Positions 32,752 to 43,100 of a stretch of 64,000 nucleotides of DNA are shown in pieces (the first letter of the stretch is position 1; each line of letters begins with the position of its first letter). This DNA comes from Hondaea fermentalgiana (lineage: Eukaryota; Sar; Bigyra; Thraustochytrida; Thraustochytriidae). The DNA is taken from assembly GCA_014084085.1 (NCBI GenBank), contig NPFB01000021.1:1-64000 (forward strand), written 5' to 3'. Below the pieces are notes generated by a model, which ran no database searches, was not told the DNA's origin, and saw only the letters and a program-made list of their open reading frames with translations. Position numbers and translations under genes: made by a program.

Positions 32752-34452
32752 CTTGCTAGCTAGTTGTGTTGAGCTTGGTCGAAGGAAACGTCCACCTCCG
32801 AGTTCTTTTCTTTTCCGGTACTGTATACCAGGTAGGTGCACCGGGATGTAATGTAACGTCAGTCATCCGTGATCTTACTCCTACGCCGAGCCAGCCAGCC
32901 AGCCAGCCAGCCAGCCAGGCCGGCAGCCGGCCTGTCTGTCTCTCTCTCCGTCTTTCAGCCCTCCTCCTCCCGCCCTCTCCGCCGCGGCCCTTCCTCTTCC
33001 CGCCGCTCTCCCAGCCTCCCTCCCTCCTGAGGCATCCGGTTGGAGTGGCGCTGGACGCGCGAGTGCGCATCGCACACCGCACAAAGCCAATCCGCCTCCT
33101 CCTCCAGCCCCGTCCGCGTGCTCGAGCTCGTGCTCGTGCTCGCCCATCGTCGGAGAAGGAGAAGGAGAAGGTCGGTCATCTGTGTCCAGCACGCAAGTCC
33201 CTCGACCGCGGCGGCGTCGAGCGAGATTCCCTTTCCCCCTCGCGGCGCAGCACGGTGCAGCACGTGCCGCAGGCCGGCCATATCGTCGTCGTCCTTGTCG
33301 GCGTTCTCGTCGTCCTCGTGGGCGTCGTCCTCGGCGGCCACGAGCCCGCGGGCGAGGGAGGGGGCGAGCGAGCGAGGCACGAACGCGGGTTTTGAGGCTC
33401 GAGGAGCGCGAGGCGAGCGAGGGAAGGAGGGAGGGAGGGAGGGAGGGAGCGGGGTAACCAGGATGCCTGACCAACTATCTCTCGCGAGTTTCGTGCCGAC
33501 GGGGCAGACAGACCTAGACGGACGCACGCCTTGCGCGCCCGCCCGCCCGCCTGCCGCCCGCGCGACGTCCGGGATGCACGTACCTTGGATCGAGGAGCGT
33601 CTCCGTCTCCTGCTGGTCTCGAGGGAGCGGGCGTTCGAGTTATGGTCGCGGCGCCTCCTCCCTCGTCAAGCAAGCTCTGCACGCAAGATAAGCAGCGCGC
33701 GCACGGTGGAGAAAGAAGAAAAGGAGAGAAAAAAGAGGACCGACCAGCGCGGAGAGAGGCGGTAGCCGGCGTTTAGGGTACTTCTACCTGCGGCCATCTC
33801 AACGCGGGGGGTGTGCACCTAAAAAATGCCAGGCCCCGCGCTCAGGCTCCTCCCGGCTCCTCCCGCTCCGCTGGTGCTGGTGCTGGAGCTGGAGCTGGAA
33901 CTGCTGGTGCTGCTGCAGGCGCGCGCCCTCGGCCCGCTTCAGCGACGGCCCGCGAGCCCATCGGCTGCCGCTGGCCTCGCCCGGCTGCGGCTTCGCAGCT
34001 GCAGGTACCTACGGCCGCGGAGCGAGCGCGTGCCGCGTTCATCGCCTGCAGCTGCGACAGACACTAGCCTACTAGGCGCACCTGCCGGGGTATAATCGGA
34101 AGTACCGGCGGCCCGCGCTGGATCGCTAGGACACGCAAAGTACCCCCTGGCGACCCTGCTTAACGCGGTACCGTCACGCGCGATCGTGCGGGTAGCGAGA
34201 GACCACAGCAGGGAAAACGCGGGAGCTGGAGTTTTCCCGAGGGGGCGGGGGGAACGCGGAAGAGATGAAACGGCGCATAAATGGGGGTTGAATTAACGAA
34301 ACTGAAACGTCCGCAACGCGTTTTGGCGCGATCGATCGAGAAGGGAGACTGAATGAGTGAGTTGCTACGATGGACCGGCCGGCCCAAAGACGCAAGAGCG
34401 CACGAGCACGCGCGGACCGTCCGAAGACACGGCGTGGCGAGTCGAGCGCACC
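32752..34452. other. Divergent promoter region, low-complexity rich
   Basis: About 1.7 kb between the tetraspanin (-) and the gene at 34453 (+). It contains a CCAG array (about 32886-32920), an AGGG/GGGA purine array (about 33419-33451) and GGTGCT/GGAGCT hexamer repeats (about 33866-33915). The many GC-rich open frames, mostly Arg/Ala/Pro/Ser, show no domain. No tRNA found. Confidence 0.45.
32886..32920. repeat. CCAG tetranucleotide tract
   Basis: Seven or more tandem CCAG units (AGCCAGCCAGCCAGCCAGCC) about 140 bp upstream of the tetraspanin ATG. On the minus strand it reads GGCT. Confidence 0.9.
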
Positions 34453-35634
34453 ATGACGACGCCACGGCCAGAGATGGCCCTCGCAGGCCTGCAGCGCGAG
34501 CAGCAGGACCTCAATACGCGCCTGTACGGAGGGCTCAGCAAAGGTGGCCCGACGTGCGGCAGCGACAGCTGCGGTGACAACGACCACGCTCACGACGGTT
34601 GCTGCGGCCACGGTGGCACTGGGAACCCTTACATTGACGAGGCCGACGGCTTTGTGGACCCGGGTCTTGCGCAATGCTGCATCAAAGAGCTCGAGGATAA
34701 CCGCAAATGGAACGAGCTCAACGAGAGTCTGCGTCGTGTCGACCCCGTGGCAAAAGCGGAGCGCGAAGCTCGCGAGGTCGTCGTTCTTGCCGCGCCCCCC
34801 GCAAAAACACAATCAGTGCACGATTGGGTAGCATCTGCCCCCTGCACACATGACCATGACGCTGGATCGCAAAGTACTCCAACAGCGCAAGATGCCGAAG
34901 AAGATGACGACTCGGATGCCGAGATCGACGCCCTCCTCGCGGAATGGGAGGACGACGACGACGTGCTGCAGCAACTCGCCCAAGTCCGCCTTGCAGAACA
35001 CAGCAATGAACGCGCAAAATCTGTTTCTATATTATCCTCGCCTGCCTCTCTACAAGCCTGGTTTCAAACCGCTGCGTCTGCGTCTTCGGATCAGCAAAAC
35101 AGTGATCGCCCCGCGTCGAACCTTCTCCAGGCGCGACTCCTCCTCATTACGGATTACGAGAGTGCCGAGGGTGACAACCGCTATACAAGCGACATGCTTG
35201 CGCAGAGCGCGCACGACGCGCTGCTGCGGATTGTACAGACGCAGAACGCATTTGCAGCAGCACGCACGCCCGGGGCGCTGCTCTCCCAGGACCACCCGCT
35301 TCGCGCAGCTGCAGCATCCTTGAATGGCGGCCGTCTCCGCGACGACGAGGACCTACCTTGTGTCCTGGCCATTTCCAGCGCAAACCACCGTCCCATGGCG
35401 CTTCTCCCGCGCAAGAAGATCGCGCAGGACCCTGGTGCGATCGAGTCCTTGGCGCAGTGGCTTCTGCATACTCTTACGGCAGAGAACGAGCGTGCCCGAC
35501 ACCACGGTGCGGGCACGAACGATGACGACGAAGATGAGGCATTCTGCGATCGACCCGGGTGCGGCAGACGATTCCCCCACGAGCATGTAAAACGCGACGC
35601 CAAGGATGGGATGAGCGACTATGTGTCGTTTTGA
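34453..35634 (+). CDS. Cys/His-rich acidic protein, unrecognised; possible thioredoxin-like fold
   Basis: A 393-residue protein from ATG at 34453 (CGCACCATGACG); the frame upstream opens only with GTG; stop TGA. Near the N-terminus is a Cys/His cluster (CGSDSCGDNDHAHDGCCGHG), followed by a Cys pair (AQCCIKEL) and a charged helical segment. An acidic block (EEDDDSDAEIDALLAEWEDDDD) precedes a helix ending RLAEHSNERA, a layout reminiscent of the segment before the thioredoxin-like domain in phosducin-like proteins; this is a weak resemblance. The C-terminus has a second cluster, CDRPGCGRRFPHEH, that could bind zinc. Family not recognised with confidence; a metal-binding cytosolic protein is the cautious reading. 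Confidence 0.65.
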   Translation: MTTPRPEMALAGLQREQQDLNTRLYGGLSKGGPTCGSDSCGDNDHAHDGCCGHGGTGNPYIDEADGFVDPGLAQCCIKELEDNRKWNELNESLRRVDPVAKAEREAREVVVLAAPPAKTQSVHDWVASAPCTHDHDAGSQSTPTAQDAEEDDDSDAEIDALLAEWEDDDDVLQQLAQVRLAEHSNERAKSVSILSSPASLQAWFQTAASASSDQQNSDRPASNLLQARLLLITDYESAEGDNRYTSDMLAQSAHDALLRIVQTQNAFAAARTPGALLSQDHPLRAAAASLNGGRLRDDEDLPCVLAISSANHRPMALLPRKKIAQDPGAIESLAQWLLHTLTAENERARHHGAGTNDDDEDEAFCDRPGCGRRFPHEHVKRDAKDGMSDYVSF

Positions 35635-35830
35635 CTGACGCCAGAGCCCCTCTAGCGAGAATAAAACTAAAGGGTTCTCGTGTGCACGTGTCGGCCCCAG
35701 TTTTTCTTTCGCTCGACAGATCCGTAATTGCTTGCATGCGCTCGAGTATCCTTTCCTCCTTCATTGTCATCCTCCTCCTCCTCATCATCATCATCATCAA
35801 CAACATTTTTTTTTCGCGGGCACTGGCGCT

Positions 35831-37438
35831 TCAAGCTCGCACCTCGACGCGCTCCGCTTTGAGGATGCTGCGAACGTACTTGTACGGCACGTACGACTCG
35901 CGATTCACCTGCAAGTCAGAGACGGAGATTTTGGAGACCGAGCAGTCTGCAAGCTTGAACTGTAAGAGAACCGTGAGCGTTTCGTCGAACGCCGGCGATC
36001 CGGGCAGAAACGTGAAAGCTCCCGTGAGCTTGCAACTCCCATCGCGTGGCATCTTGCCAATCTCCCATCTGCACTCTTTGGTGGTTTCGTCGCACATGAC
36101 CACGCCGTGCGAGCTCTTGAGGTCTGTGGACCGCACAGTCTTAGGGAATGGAATAATGATTGTAATCTTCTCCACCTCATTTGATTTTTTGGGCGGGAGC
36201 AAATGTGCCAGAGGCTTGCTTCCAACCATCACCTCAATTCGTCCTTCCTCACGCGAGCTTGACGTGATTTGTGGCTTGCAGTAAATGGGAAGAGGCACGT
36301 TTCCAAAGGTTCGCCGTCCCGACGAGGGACCCTCACTCGAAAACTGACGAGGGTCCACGCTGTACTTCATGAGCGTAAACGCGCCATCTGGAGGGATAAA
36401 GGAAAGCGTGCGATCTTGCTCAAATCGCGTCGTACGCACGCATGGATGTAATGAAAAGTCCCGCAAGATCCACGGGTCATTAAAGCTTAGGGAAAGGTCC
36501 GGGACGCCGGAAAGCTTGCTTGTGCAAAGAAGCTCTCCGTTCACCTCGCAGGAGACAATCGCCCCGTTCCGCCCAATGATGCAGTCAATACTCTCGACGA
36601 TATCAAGGTAAATTGAGTTGACGTTGTAGCGCACGCCCTGACGGCGCCACGGCACGGGAGACGGCTGCCCGACAGGAAGCTCGTCCGCAACGGCACTTTT
36701 GCCAGACACTGCTGCAGCAATGCGCCCCGAGATCGAGGGAGGGGCAATGCGCTCTTTCAGCGCATTACTCTCGGTCGTCATGGGAAAGCCATTGTCGCAC
36801 ATTTCCTCGAGCAGCTGATAAAACGTTGAAAAGTTCTCCTTGATGCTCACGTCATCCACCTGGCCAATGTATTCCTCGAAAACGTCCATTACTCTGTGCA
36901 TGAATTCCATCACTAGCAATGGCGGTTGCTCACCCCCCAACACACAGAGGAGGAAGAGCTTCGATCGGTACACGTTGACCAAGTACAGATTTGCCGTGGA
37001 AATAACAGGCACGACGTCGGCCGGATCGCCGCATCGCGCCACTTCATGCAAAAAGAGGTCCACGAGGTTTCGGCTCGTGACCTTGCGCCAGTGCTTCTCG
37101 ATGAGCACTTCGCTGCGTAAACAAAAGAAGTTACGAATAAGTTGACACGGTCAGATGAGTGAGTTGAGTTAGCCCCCCTGAACGACGAAATAAATAAAAT
37201 GAACGAACACAGGGATGAATGAATATCGTCACCTTCCTTCGCGCCGTCTCTCCAGCTCTCGGTCGCCGTCTGTTCTGTCCTCACGGCAATAACGCCCAGT
37301 GGATCGACCAGGCAAGCAAACAAGCATCGAACAAAGCAACGAACGAACGGTAAGCGCTATCTTCGTTCGCTGGTCCACGTCCTCGCAGCTGCCAAGCTAA
37401 ACGTACCCTGAGTCGCTGAGAATGAAAAGGCTTTGCAT
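35831..37438 (-). CDS. AP3M: AP-3 complex subunit mu (two exons)
   Basis: The medium subunit of the AP-3 adaptor, which sorts cargo from endosome/Golgi to lysosome-type organelles. Exon 1 is only 32 nt (37438-37407, encoding MQSLFILSDS plus two bases). The intron (37406-37113) has GTACGT at its donor and TTTACGCAG at its acceptor. Exon 2 (37112-35831) completes the junction codon GGC and continues GEVLIEKHWRKV, the conserved AP-3 mu N-terminus. The spliced product is 437 residues. The longin-type N-domain (about 1-140) leads through PWRRQGVRYNVNSIYLDIVESID to the mu-homology domain (about 175-437), with KLSGVPDLSLSFNDP and LSFIPPDGAFTLMKY as in AP-3 mu. It is divergent from UBL5 with about 400 bp between starts. 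Confidence 0.95.
37113..37406 (-). other. Intron of the AP-3 mu gene
   Basis: A 294-nt intron on the minus strand, 5' GTACGT and 3' TTTACGCAG. Removing it joins a phase-2 codon (GG|C) and restores the family-typical sequence GEVLIEKHW. The interval is AT-richer than the flanking exons and carries stops in the coding frame. Confidence 0.9.
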
Positions 37439-37840
37439 CGTAGGCACCTGCCAACACTGTCTTCTTCCCTCTCACAGGCACGCAGAGAGGCACGCAAAGA
37501 GGCAGGGGCACGCGCGCTCGGCACGCACGTCAACCTCCCTTGTCTCTTTTTGGTTTTAGCCCTCGCCGCCGTCGCTCTGCCATTCGCTGGACGCTTTGGG
37601 AGCTCTAGAAGCTCTGTAACTTGGACCCGAAAGCGCTTCGTCGAGAACTTCTTTTGACGAAGACCAGGTCGCGAACGGACGGCGGAGGACGAGCGAGCGG
37701 GTCCGGGCGGCAAGGCGATCCTCCAGGGCAGGGCGGCAAGAAGGCGCGGGGACGTGGTCGCTGCCGCGTCTCCCCTCGTTTCAGTTCGCGTCTTTGCGTG
37801 CGACAGACGGGATCGGCTCGTGAGCTCAAGGGAAAAGAAG
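37439..37840. promoter_or_regulatory. Bidirectional promoter region, AP-3 mu / UBL5
   Basis: About 400 bp between two divergent start codons (37438 minus, 37841 plus), so both promoters and 5' UTRs must share it. The minus-strand side reads as a GTGCGT/GAGAGG-type purine-rich leader. No specific factor site was identified. Confidence 0.6.
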
Positions 37841-38139
37841 ATGATTGAAATTGTTCTGGACGACCGCCTGGGGAAAAAGGTGCGCGTGGTAAGTTGAACA
37901 TATGTTTCGAGGGGGAGTCCAAGGAAGAGATCAGAAGCTGACGAATTCGTATCTTGCTTTCACAGAAATGTAACGAGGACGATACCATCGGTGACCTGAA
38001 AAAGATGGCAGCTGCACAGCTCGGAACACGGCCGGAAAAGCTGCGTCTGCAAAAATGGAACACCGTCTTTAAAGACCACATTACTCTCGATCTGTACGAA
38101 CTTTCAGATGGATCCTCCATTGAACTTTACTATAACTGA
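37841..38139 (+). CDS. UBL5: Ubiquitin-like protein 5 / HUB1 (two exons)
   Basis: Exon 1 is 37841-37888 (16 codons, [16 protein letters not shown]) and exon 2 is 37966-38139 ([20 protein letters not shown] through ELYYN, stop TGA). The splice joins V-K in phase 0 and gives exactly 73 residues, the usual UBL5/Hub1 length. The DDTIGDLKK and [11 protein letters not shown] segments and the terminal YY motif match the family. This protein ends in a Tyr-Tyr-X form, not Gly-Gly, and is not conjugated; it binds spliceosomal proteins such as Snu66/Prp38 to affect splice-site use. The gene is too short and too split for simple ORF calling. It is convergent with the fucosyltransferase-like gene. Confidence 0.97.
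37889..37965 (+). other. Intron of UBL5
   Basis: A 77-nt intron, GTAAGT at the donor and TTGCTTTCACAG at the acceptor. It interrupts the gene between codons 16 and 17 in phase 0. Confidence 0.95.
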
Positions 38140-38419
38140 TTTCTACACCGCATCTTCTTTTTCGCATTTTTATCTTCTCTTCCCCAAATGGAAACAAAGG
38201 GGTATCGGCTTGCACACACTTGGCAGCAGTCAAGTTATGTTTAATTTGTTCAGAGACTCCCCGAGATGATTCTGCGACTGATTTTGTTGGAAACTTGCTG
38301 GCATCTACAATGCTTTGTCCACTTTGCTTTCCTACTTTGCTTTTCTTTGCTTTGCTTCACTGGGCTTTCTTTGGTGACAATTTTGTACAAACATCATGTG
38401 CGCACAAGGCCGAGAATTC

Positions 38420-39904
38420 CTAATTCTCCAGCATATAGCTCATCTTGACTTCGCCGTCAAAGTTCCCAGCATAGGCGCGATTTGACTTTGCAATCGCGCC
38501 AGGCTGATTGTAATCAGTCGTGTGAAAGTAGAATCCTCGTGACGATGGCAAATCTTCAGAGGCTCGAAGGTTTGTTTGAGACTCCGAATGCATGTACCCA
38601 CGCAAACGATGAATGTGCGCCGTAAAAGAAGAATACATTGTCCCCACAAAAATTCGTCCCGCGGCGCACACCAGCTGCTCCACCATTCCCTCATACTTTG
38701 GATCAAGACGACCCATTCTCGCGTACACTCTTTCGCGCAGGTCTGGCATACGGATCGCCTCGATGCCAAGCTCGCGGAAACGATCAAAAAACCCTTCCTC
38801 GGTCTCATCGGTCGCAATGTACACGCGCTCCCCTGACTTTAACAGTGCACGCACATTGTCCGCCGTTACGGAACCATCTGCAAAAGCATTCTTGTACTGC
38901 AGTTCATTACGTCGAACATGCAGGGCGGAAAACGTCCCAAATCCACCCATCTCCATGATATAGGCTTCAGCAGCGCGCACAATGTGCGGGGCATAAACAA
39001 AGGTCTCGCGACAGAATTTGCGAACCGCCTGATGCGCAGCGATTGCGCGCGGCTTGTGATCAAAAAATGCCGGAACCCCCGACAAGTATCGTAGATTTCT
39101 GCTCACGTGCATCGGAAAGTGCAAGACTTTCGTTTCAGAATGGATCTCAATGTCCGGGTTGAAAATGTCAAAGTCTCGCTTGTAGGAAGGGCCCGAGGGC
39201 CAAATCAGGGCGTCTGGCGATTCTCGCAGCCACAAAAAATACTCCGTGTGGTGACCATTGCTCACAGCCTGCGGATGGCTCGCTTCTCGAACGAGGTGCT
39301 CAGGGATGCCCATACGTGCCGCTTCTCTCCGGAGAAACTCCTCTGTGGAGATTACTTGGACCTGCTTCGAAAGGACCGAAAAGTCATAGTAGTCTTCGTA
39401 ACCTGAAGTTTGCCCCTCTCGTCGCTTGGCGAACGTCGTAATTGGGCCCCGATCGAGCAAATACCATCGACATCGTGGAGGAAGCACCAGGATGCGCCCG
39501 GTCACCTTGGCCGCCACCACAAAGACCTCAAAAGCGAGCCGGATGTTGTTCCATCCCCCCGTGTCGTCCTCAAAGGTGACGTAGCGCTCGTGGTCCACTG
39601 GCGCTTTTGGCCGCAGCGGGAATTCTGTGCCAGCACTTGGCGCTCGTTCCCAGTAGCGGAGGCCCGCCGTGTATCCGAAAGCCGTGATCTGCCCCGAGCC
39701 CAATAAACTCACGCTGGCACTTTCGGTGTAGTACGCCTTTGCCGCCGCCGTGAACACCAGCACAAAGGCGAGCGCCAGCGCCGCGAAGAGTATTTTCAGG
39801 GGCCAGGGTGCGGGCTGTCGTCGCGTGTGGCCCCCGTGCGCGCGGAAGTGGGCTGCGAAGCGACGGCTGCCGCCCTCGCGCAGACGCGACGCCCGCGAGG
39901 ACAT
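38420..39904 (-). CDS. O-fucosyltransferase-like type II membrane protein
   Basis: A 494-residue protein from the ATG at 39904. An N-terminal basic cytosolic segment is followed by one hydrophobic anchor (about 34-54, PLKILFAALALAFVLVF), the layout of a Golgi/ER type II glycosyltransferase. The lumenal part begins YVTFEDDTGGWNNIRLAFEVFVVAA (about 109-132), matching the nucleotide-sugar site entry of the GDP-fucose O-fucosyltransferase (GT65/GT68-like) superfamily, and contains FSALHVRRNE and RVYIATDETEEGFFDRF, the conserved late motifs. The acceptor is unknown. An in-frame ATG at 40051 would add 49 residues but would leave about 54 bp to the divergent kinesin start, so I prefer 39904. Confidence 0.83.
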   Translation of the reverse strand: MSSRASRLREGGSRRFAAHFRAHGGHTRRQPAPWPLKILFAALALAFVLVFTAAAKAYYTESASVSLLGSGQITAFGYTAGLRYWERAPSAGTEFPLRPKAPVDHERYVTFEDDTGGWNNIRLAFEVFVVAAKVTGRILVLPPRCRWYLLDRGPITTFAKRREGQTSGYEDYYDFSVLSKQVQVISTEEFLRREAARMGIPEHLVREASHPQAVSNGHHTEYFLWLRESPDALIWPSGPSYKRDFDIFNPDIEIHSETKVLHFPMHVSRNLRYLSGVPAFFDHKPRAIAAHQAVRKFCRETFVYAPHIVRAAEAYIMEMGGFGTFSALHVRRNELQYKNAFADGSVTADNVRALLKSGERVYIATDETEEGFFDRFRELGIEAIRMPDLRERVYARMGRLDPKYEGMVEQLVCAAGRIFVGTMYSSFTAHIHRLRGYMHSESQTNLRASEDLPSSRGFYFHTTDYNQPGAIAKSNRAYAGNFDGEVKMSYMLEN

Positions 39905-40105
39905 GGCGCCGAGAGCCGCTCGCGTTTTGCTGGCAACCAACTCCAAGTTGGTCTTGCTCAGCCAGCAAGTCTTACTGGTATTGTTTTTGCTCCCGGTTGC
40001 TCTCGCCAAGCAGGGTGCAAGGCGTGGTCCTTTGTGGGTCTCGAGGGGCATAACCGCCTGCAACGCAGGGTCTCGCCCGCCGGCAAGCGCACGGCGAGCG
40101 GCGCG

Positions 40106-43100
40106 ATGGCGGGCGGTGGCGGAGGGCGCGAGAACATCCGCGTGGTCGTGCGTATTCGTCCCGACGAGGTCAGACCTGGCTCCAAGGATGTGAAGAAAGC
40201 GCGCGCCGCCAAGGGGGCCGCCACCTCGTCGTCCCTGACGTCGTCATTGGCGTCTTCGTCGCAGGCGAGAACGGAGAAGACCGGCGCCTCGTGTGTCCGG
40301 CAGGTCTCGCAAGCATCGCTCGAGGTCTTGCGCGGAGACAAACCTCGTACCTTTCACTTTGACCGCATTTTCGGCCCCGAGACAGCGCAAGAGGACGTCT
40401 ATGCCGCCGTCGACCCGCTCGTGGCATCGACCATTAAAGGTTACAATGCCACCATTTTTGCGTACGGATCGACTGGATCCGGCAAGACGCACACGATCAG
40501 CGGTGCACCGGGTTGCGAAGGCATCATTCCCCGCGCGGTGCACCGCATCTTTGCGCTCGCAGGCGAGCTTGCAGACCGCGAAGCCGATGGCATCGTTTTG
40601 GTGCAAATGGGCTACGTGGAACTCTACAACAACCAGTTCAAGGATCTCCTGTATTCTCATGCTCAGCACGGCGACGCCTCTTCCTCCGCCTCCACCGCTA
40701 CGTCCGCCGCTGCTACCTCGTCGGCGAGATCAACTTCGCATCGAATTGAACTACACACGACAAAGTCGGGATCCGTGTTTTTGAGCGGAACGCCTTCTCT
40801 GCACACGCCTGTAACCAGCGCACAAGAAGCACTTCGCCTCATTCAACTTGGCTCGCGCAACCGCGCCGTTGGTGCCACGGACTGTAACGAGCATAGCTCG
40901 CGAAGTCACGCGATTCTCACCTTTTACGTTGAGAGCCGCATCCCAAGCGCCAATGGGGCCACCTCGGTGGCCAAACTCGGCAAGCTACATCTCGTCGATC
41001 TTGCTGGAAGCGAGCGTCTCACGCTGTCCAAGGCCGAGGGCCAAACGCTGACAGAGACGCAAAACATCAACCTGTCATTGTCTACCCTTGGTGATGTTCT
41101 CTCGGCGCTCTCACGTCTCCACTCTTCGGGGAGCAAGGCTGGCAGCCGTCGCGCCGCCACCGCTGCAGATCGTGCCTGTGTCCCTTACAGAAACAGCAAG
41201 CTGACCTTTTTGCTCAAGGATTCGCTGGGTGGCAATTCGAAAACCCTCATGATCGCGACCATCCGGACCCCAGACCTGTATCAGCAGCAGACGCTCATGA
41301 CTCTCATGTATGCCGAGCGCGCCAAGAAAATTGAGAACCGCATTCAACTTAACACCGACACCGAAGGCGACTCCAAGGCCGCAGCTCTCGTAGCAGAGGT
41401 CGAGCGCCTCAAGATGCAACTGCGAAAACGGGAAGCTGACTTTGAACGTCTCAGTCGACAAACAACCGCAGGCAATGGCGGACCGCTTGATGCTGCCAGC
41501 GAACGCCATCGCATGGAGCAGCTCGCCAAGCTGGCGCAAGAAAATGAGCTCGAAAAGGATCGCCTCGAGGCGTGTCTTCGCCAGGTCGTGCACAATCACG
41601 CCTCCACGCTAACCGTGCAACAGGAAAAATACAGCTCTCTTCAATTCAAGCTTGCCGAGTACAAGGACGTGTTTGACAAACAGCGTGTGGAAATTGAGAC
41701 GTTGCGCGAGTCGATTCGCGAGCTCGCTAACGGGGCCACCGAGGATGAGGTCGAGGAAATGAAGGCCATGGTGGAGAAACTTGCACGCGCTCTTGGCGCT
41801 GCACGCCAAGAAGCCCTCGTGCAGGCCAACCACGTCAAGCAACTCGAGCACCAACTCCGTGCCGCTCGTGAACGCGTTCGAGGCCAATCCTCGCAGCACG
41901 GTGCTGCGCAACTCCAAGTCGACGAGTTGCGAGATCAGCTGAAAACATCGCGCCACCAATATGAGGCGCTCAAGTCTGCCAGCGTCGACACGTTGCGTGA
42001 GCTGGAGCGCGTGCGTCGCGCCGAGACCGCGCAGAAATTGCGCATCACCGCGCTTGAACAGAAACAAGAGCAAACGCAAATCCAGCTGCAGAGGGCTGAA
42101 CAAACGGCGGCTTCAAGTGCTTCGGAACCTTGCGAAACCTGCGTCGCCACGCGGTCAAAGTATGACGCTGCCATTGCCTCCCTCCACGAACAAATCCGGG
42201 AGACACTCCTGGACAAAGACACACAACTTCACGAGCTCACACAGGAGCGCGAACAACTTCGCGCTCAAAAACAAGAACTCGAGGCTCAAAAATCCTCCGT
42301 TCTCACAGCCGCCTCAGAGGCTCAAGCGCTTGCGGCGGAAATGCAATCGCAGCGAGATGCGCTGCGCTCGCAACTGCAAACCGCGCAAGAGCGAGCCCAG
42401 AAGGCAGATGCCCTTGAGATACGTCTCACCAATGCCGATAAGGAAGGCGCTCGATTCAAGCAGAATGCAGCAGCGGAGCGCGAGCGCCGCGAACGTGAGT
42501 TCAATGCGCTTCAGCACACCGCAAAAGCGCTCAAGTCGCAGCTCGCCGAGGCAGACGCGCGAACATCGTCCTTTGAAGAGGTCAAGTCTGCGCTGGCCAA
42601 GGTTCGCGCACAGCTTACAGACACCAAGCGTACTGTCGAGCAGAAGGCCTCGCGTCTGGCCGAACTCGACGCACAGCTAGAAAACGAACGCGATGCTGCA
42701 TCAAAACGCGACAGGGTCTTGCATGAGCGCCTCGACGCTCTCCACAAAGATCATACCCAGACAATGCAGAACGAAAAGACTTTGGCGGATGCGCTCGAAG
42801 CACTTCGCCAAAAACACACCGAGGCCGTTCACCATGCCGAAACACTAGAAAGGGAACGTAATTCCTTGCAGGCTGAAGCCCAAGGTCGTTCCGCTAGTCT
42901 TGCTCAGCAGCTGAAAGATGCAGACGCCGCGCAAAAAGATCTTCGCGACCAGCTTCTCACCGCGTTCGACGAAGCCGCAAAAGCTAGACACGAGCGAGAC
43001 ACGGCGCTCGACCGTGCCGAGACGCTCATTCAACAAGCCAAACAAGGTGCGCAAACCCGAACTGCAAAGGCCCTTGAGGCTTTACAGGCAGAACGCGACG

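Noticed and set aside
31918..32763. 281-codon plus-strand frame opposite the tetraspanin
   Set aside because: The minus strand encodes four membrane segments and the CC motif of a tetraspanin; the plus frame has no recognisable fold.
32752..34452. Several 100-240 residue frames on both strands
   Set aside because: They overlap in multiple phases, consist of Arg/Pro/Ser/Ala low-complexity sequence from tetranucleotide and hexanucleotide tracts, and lack any domain.
39827..40105. 93-codon upstream extension of the kinesin frame
   Set aside because: It opens with GTG, overlaps the divergent fucosyltransferase-like gene and lacks kinesin-like sequence. The ATG at 40106 sits directly before the motor domain.
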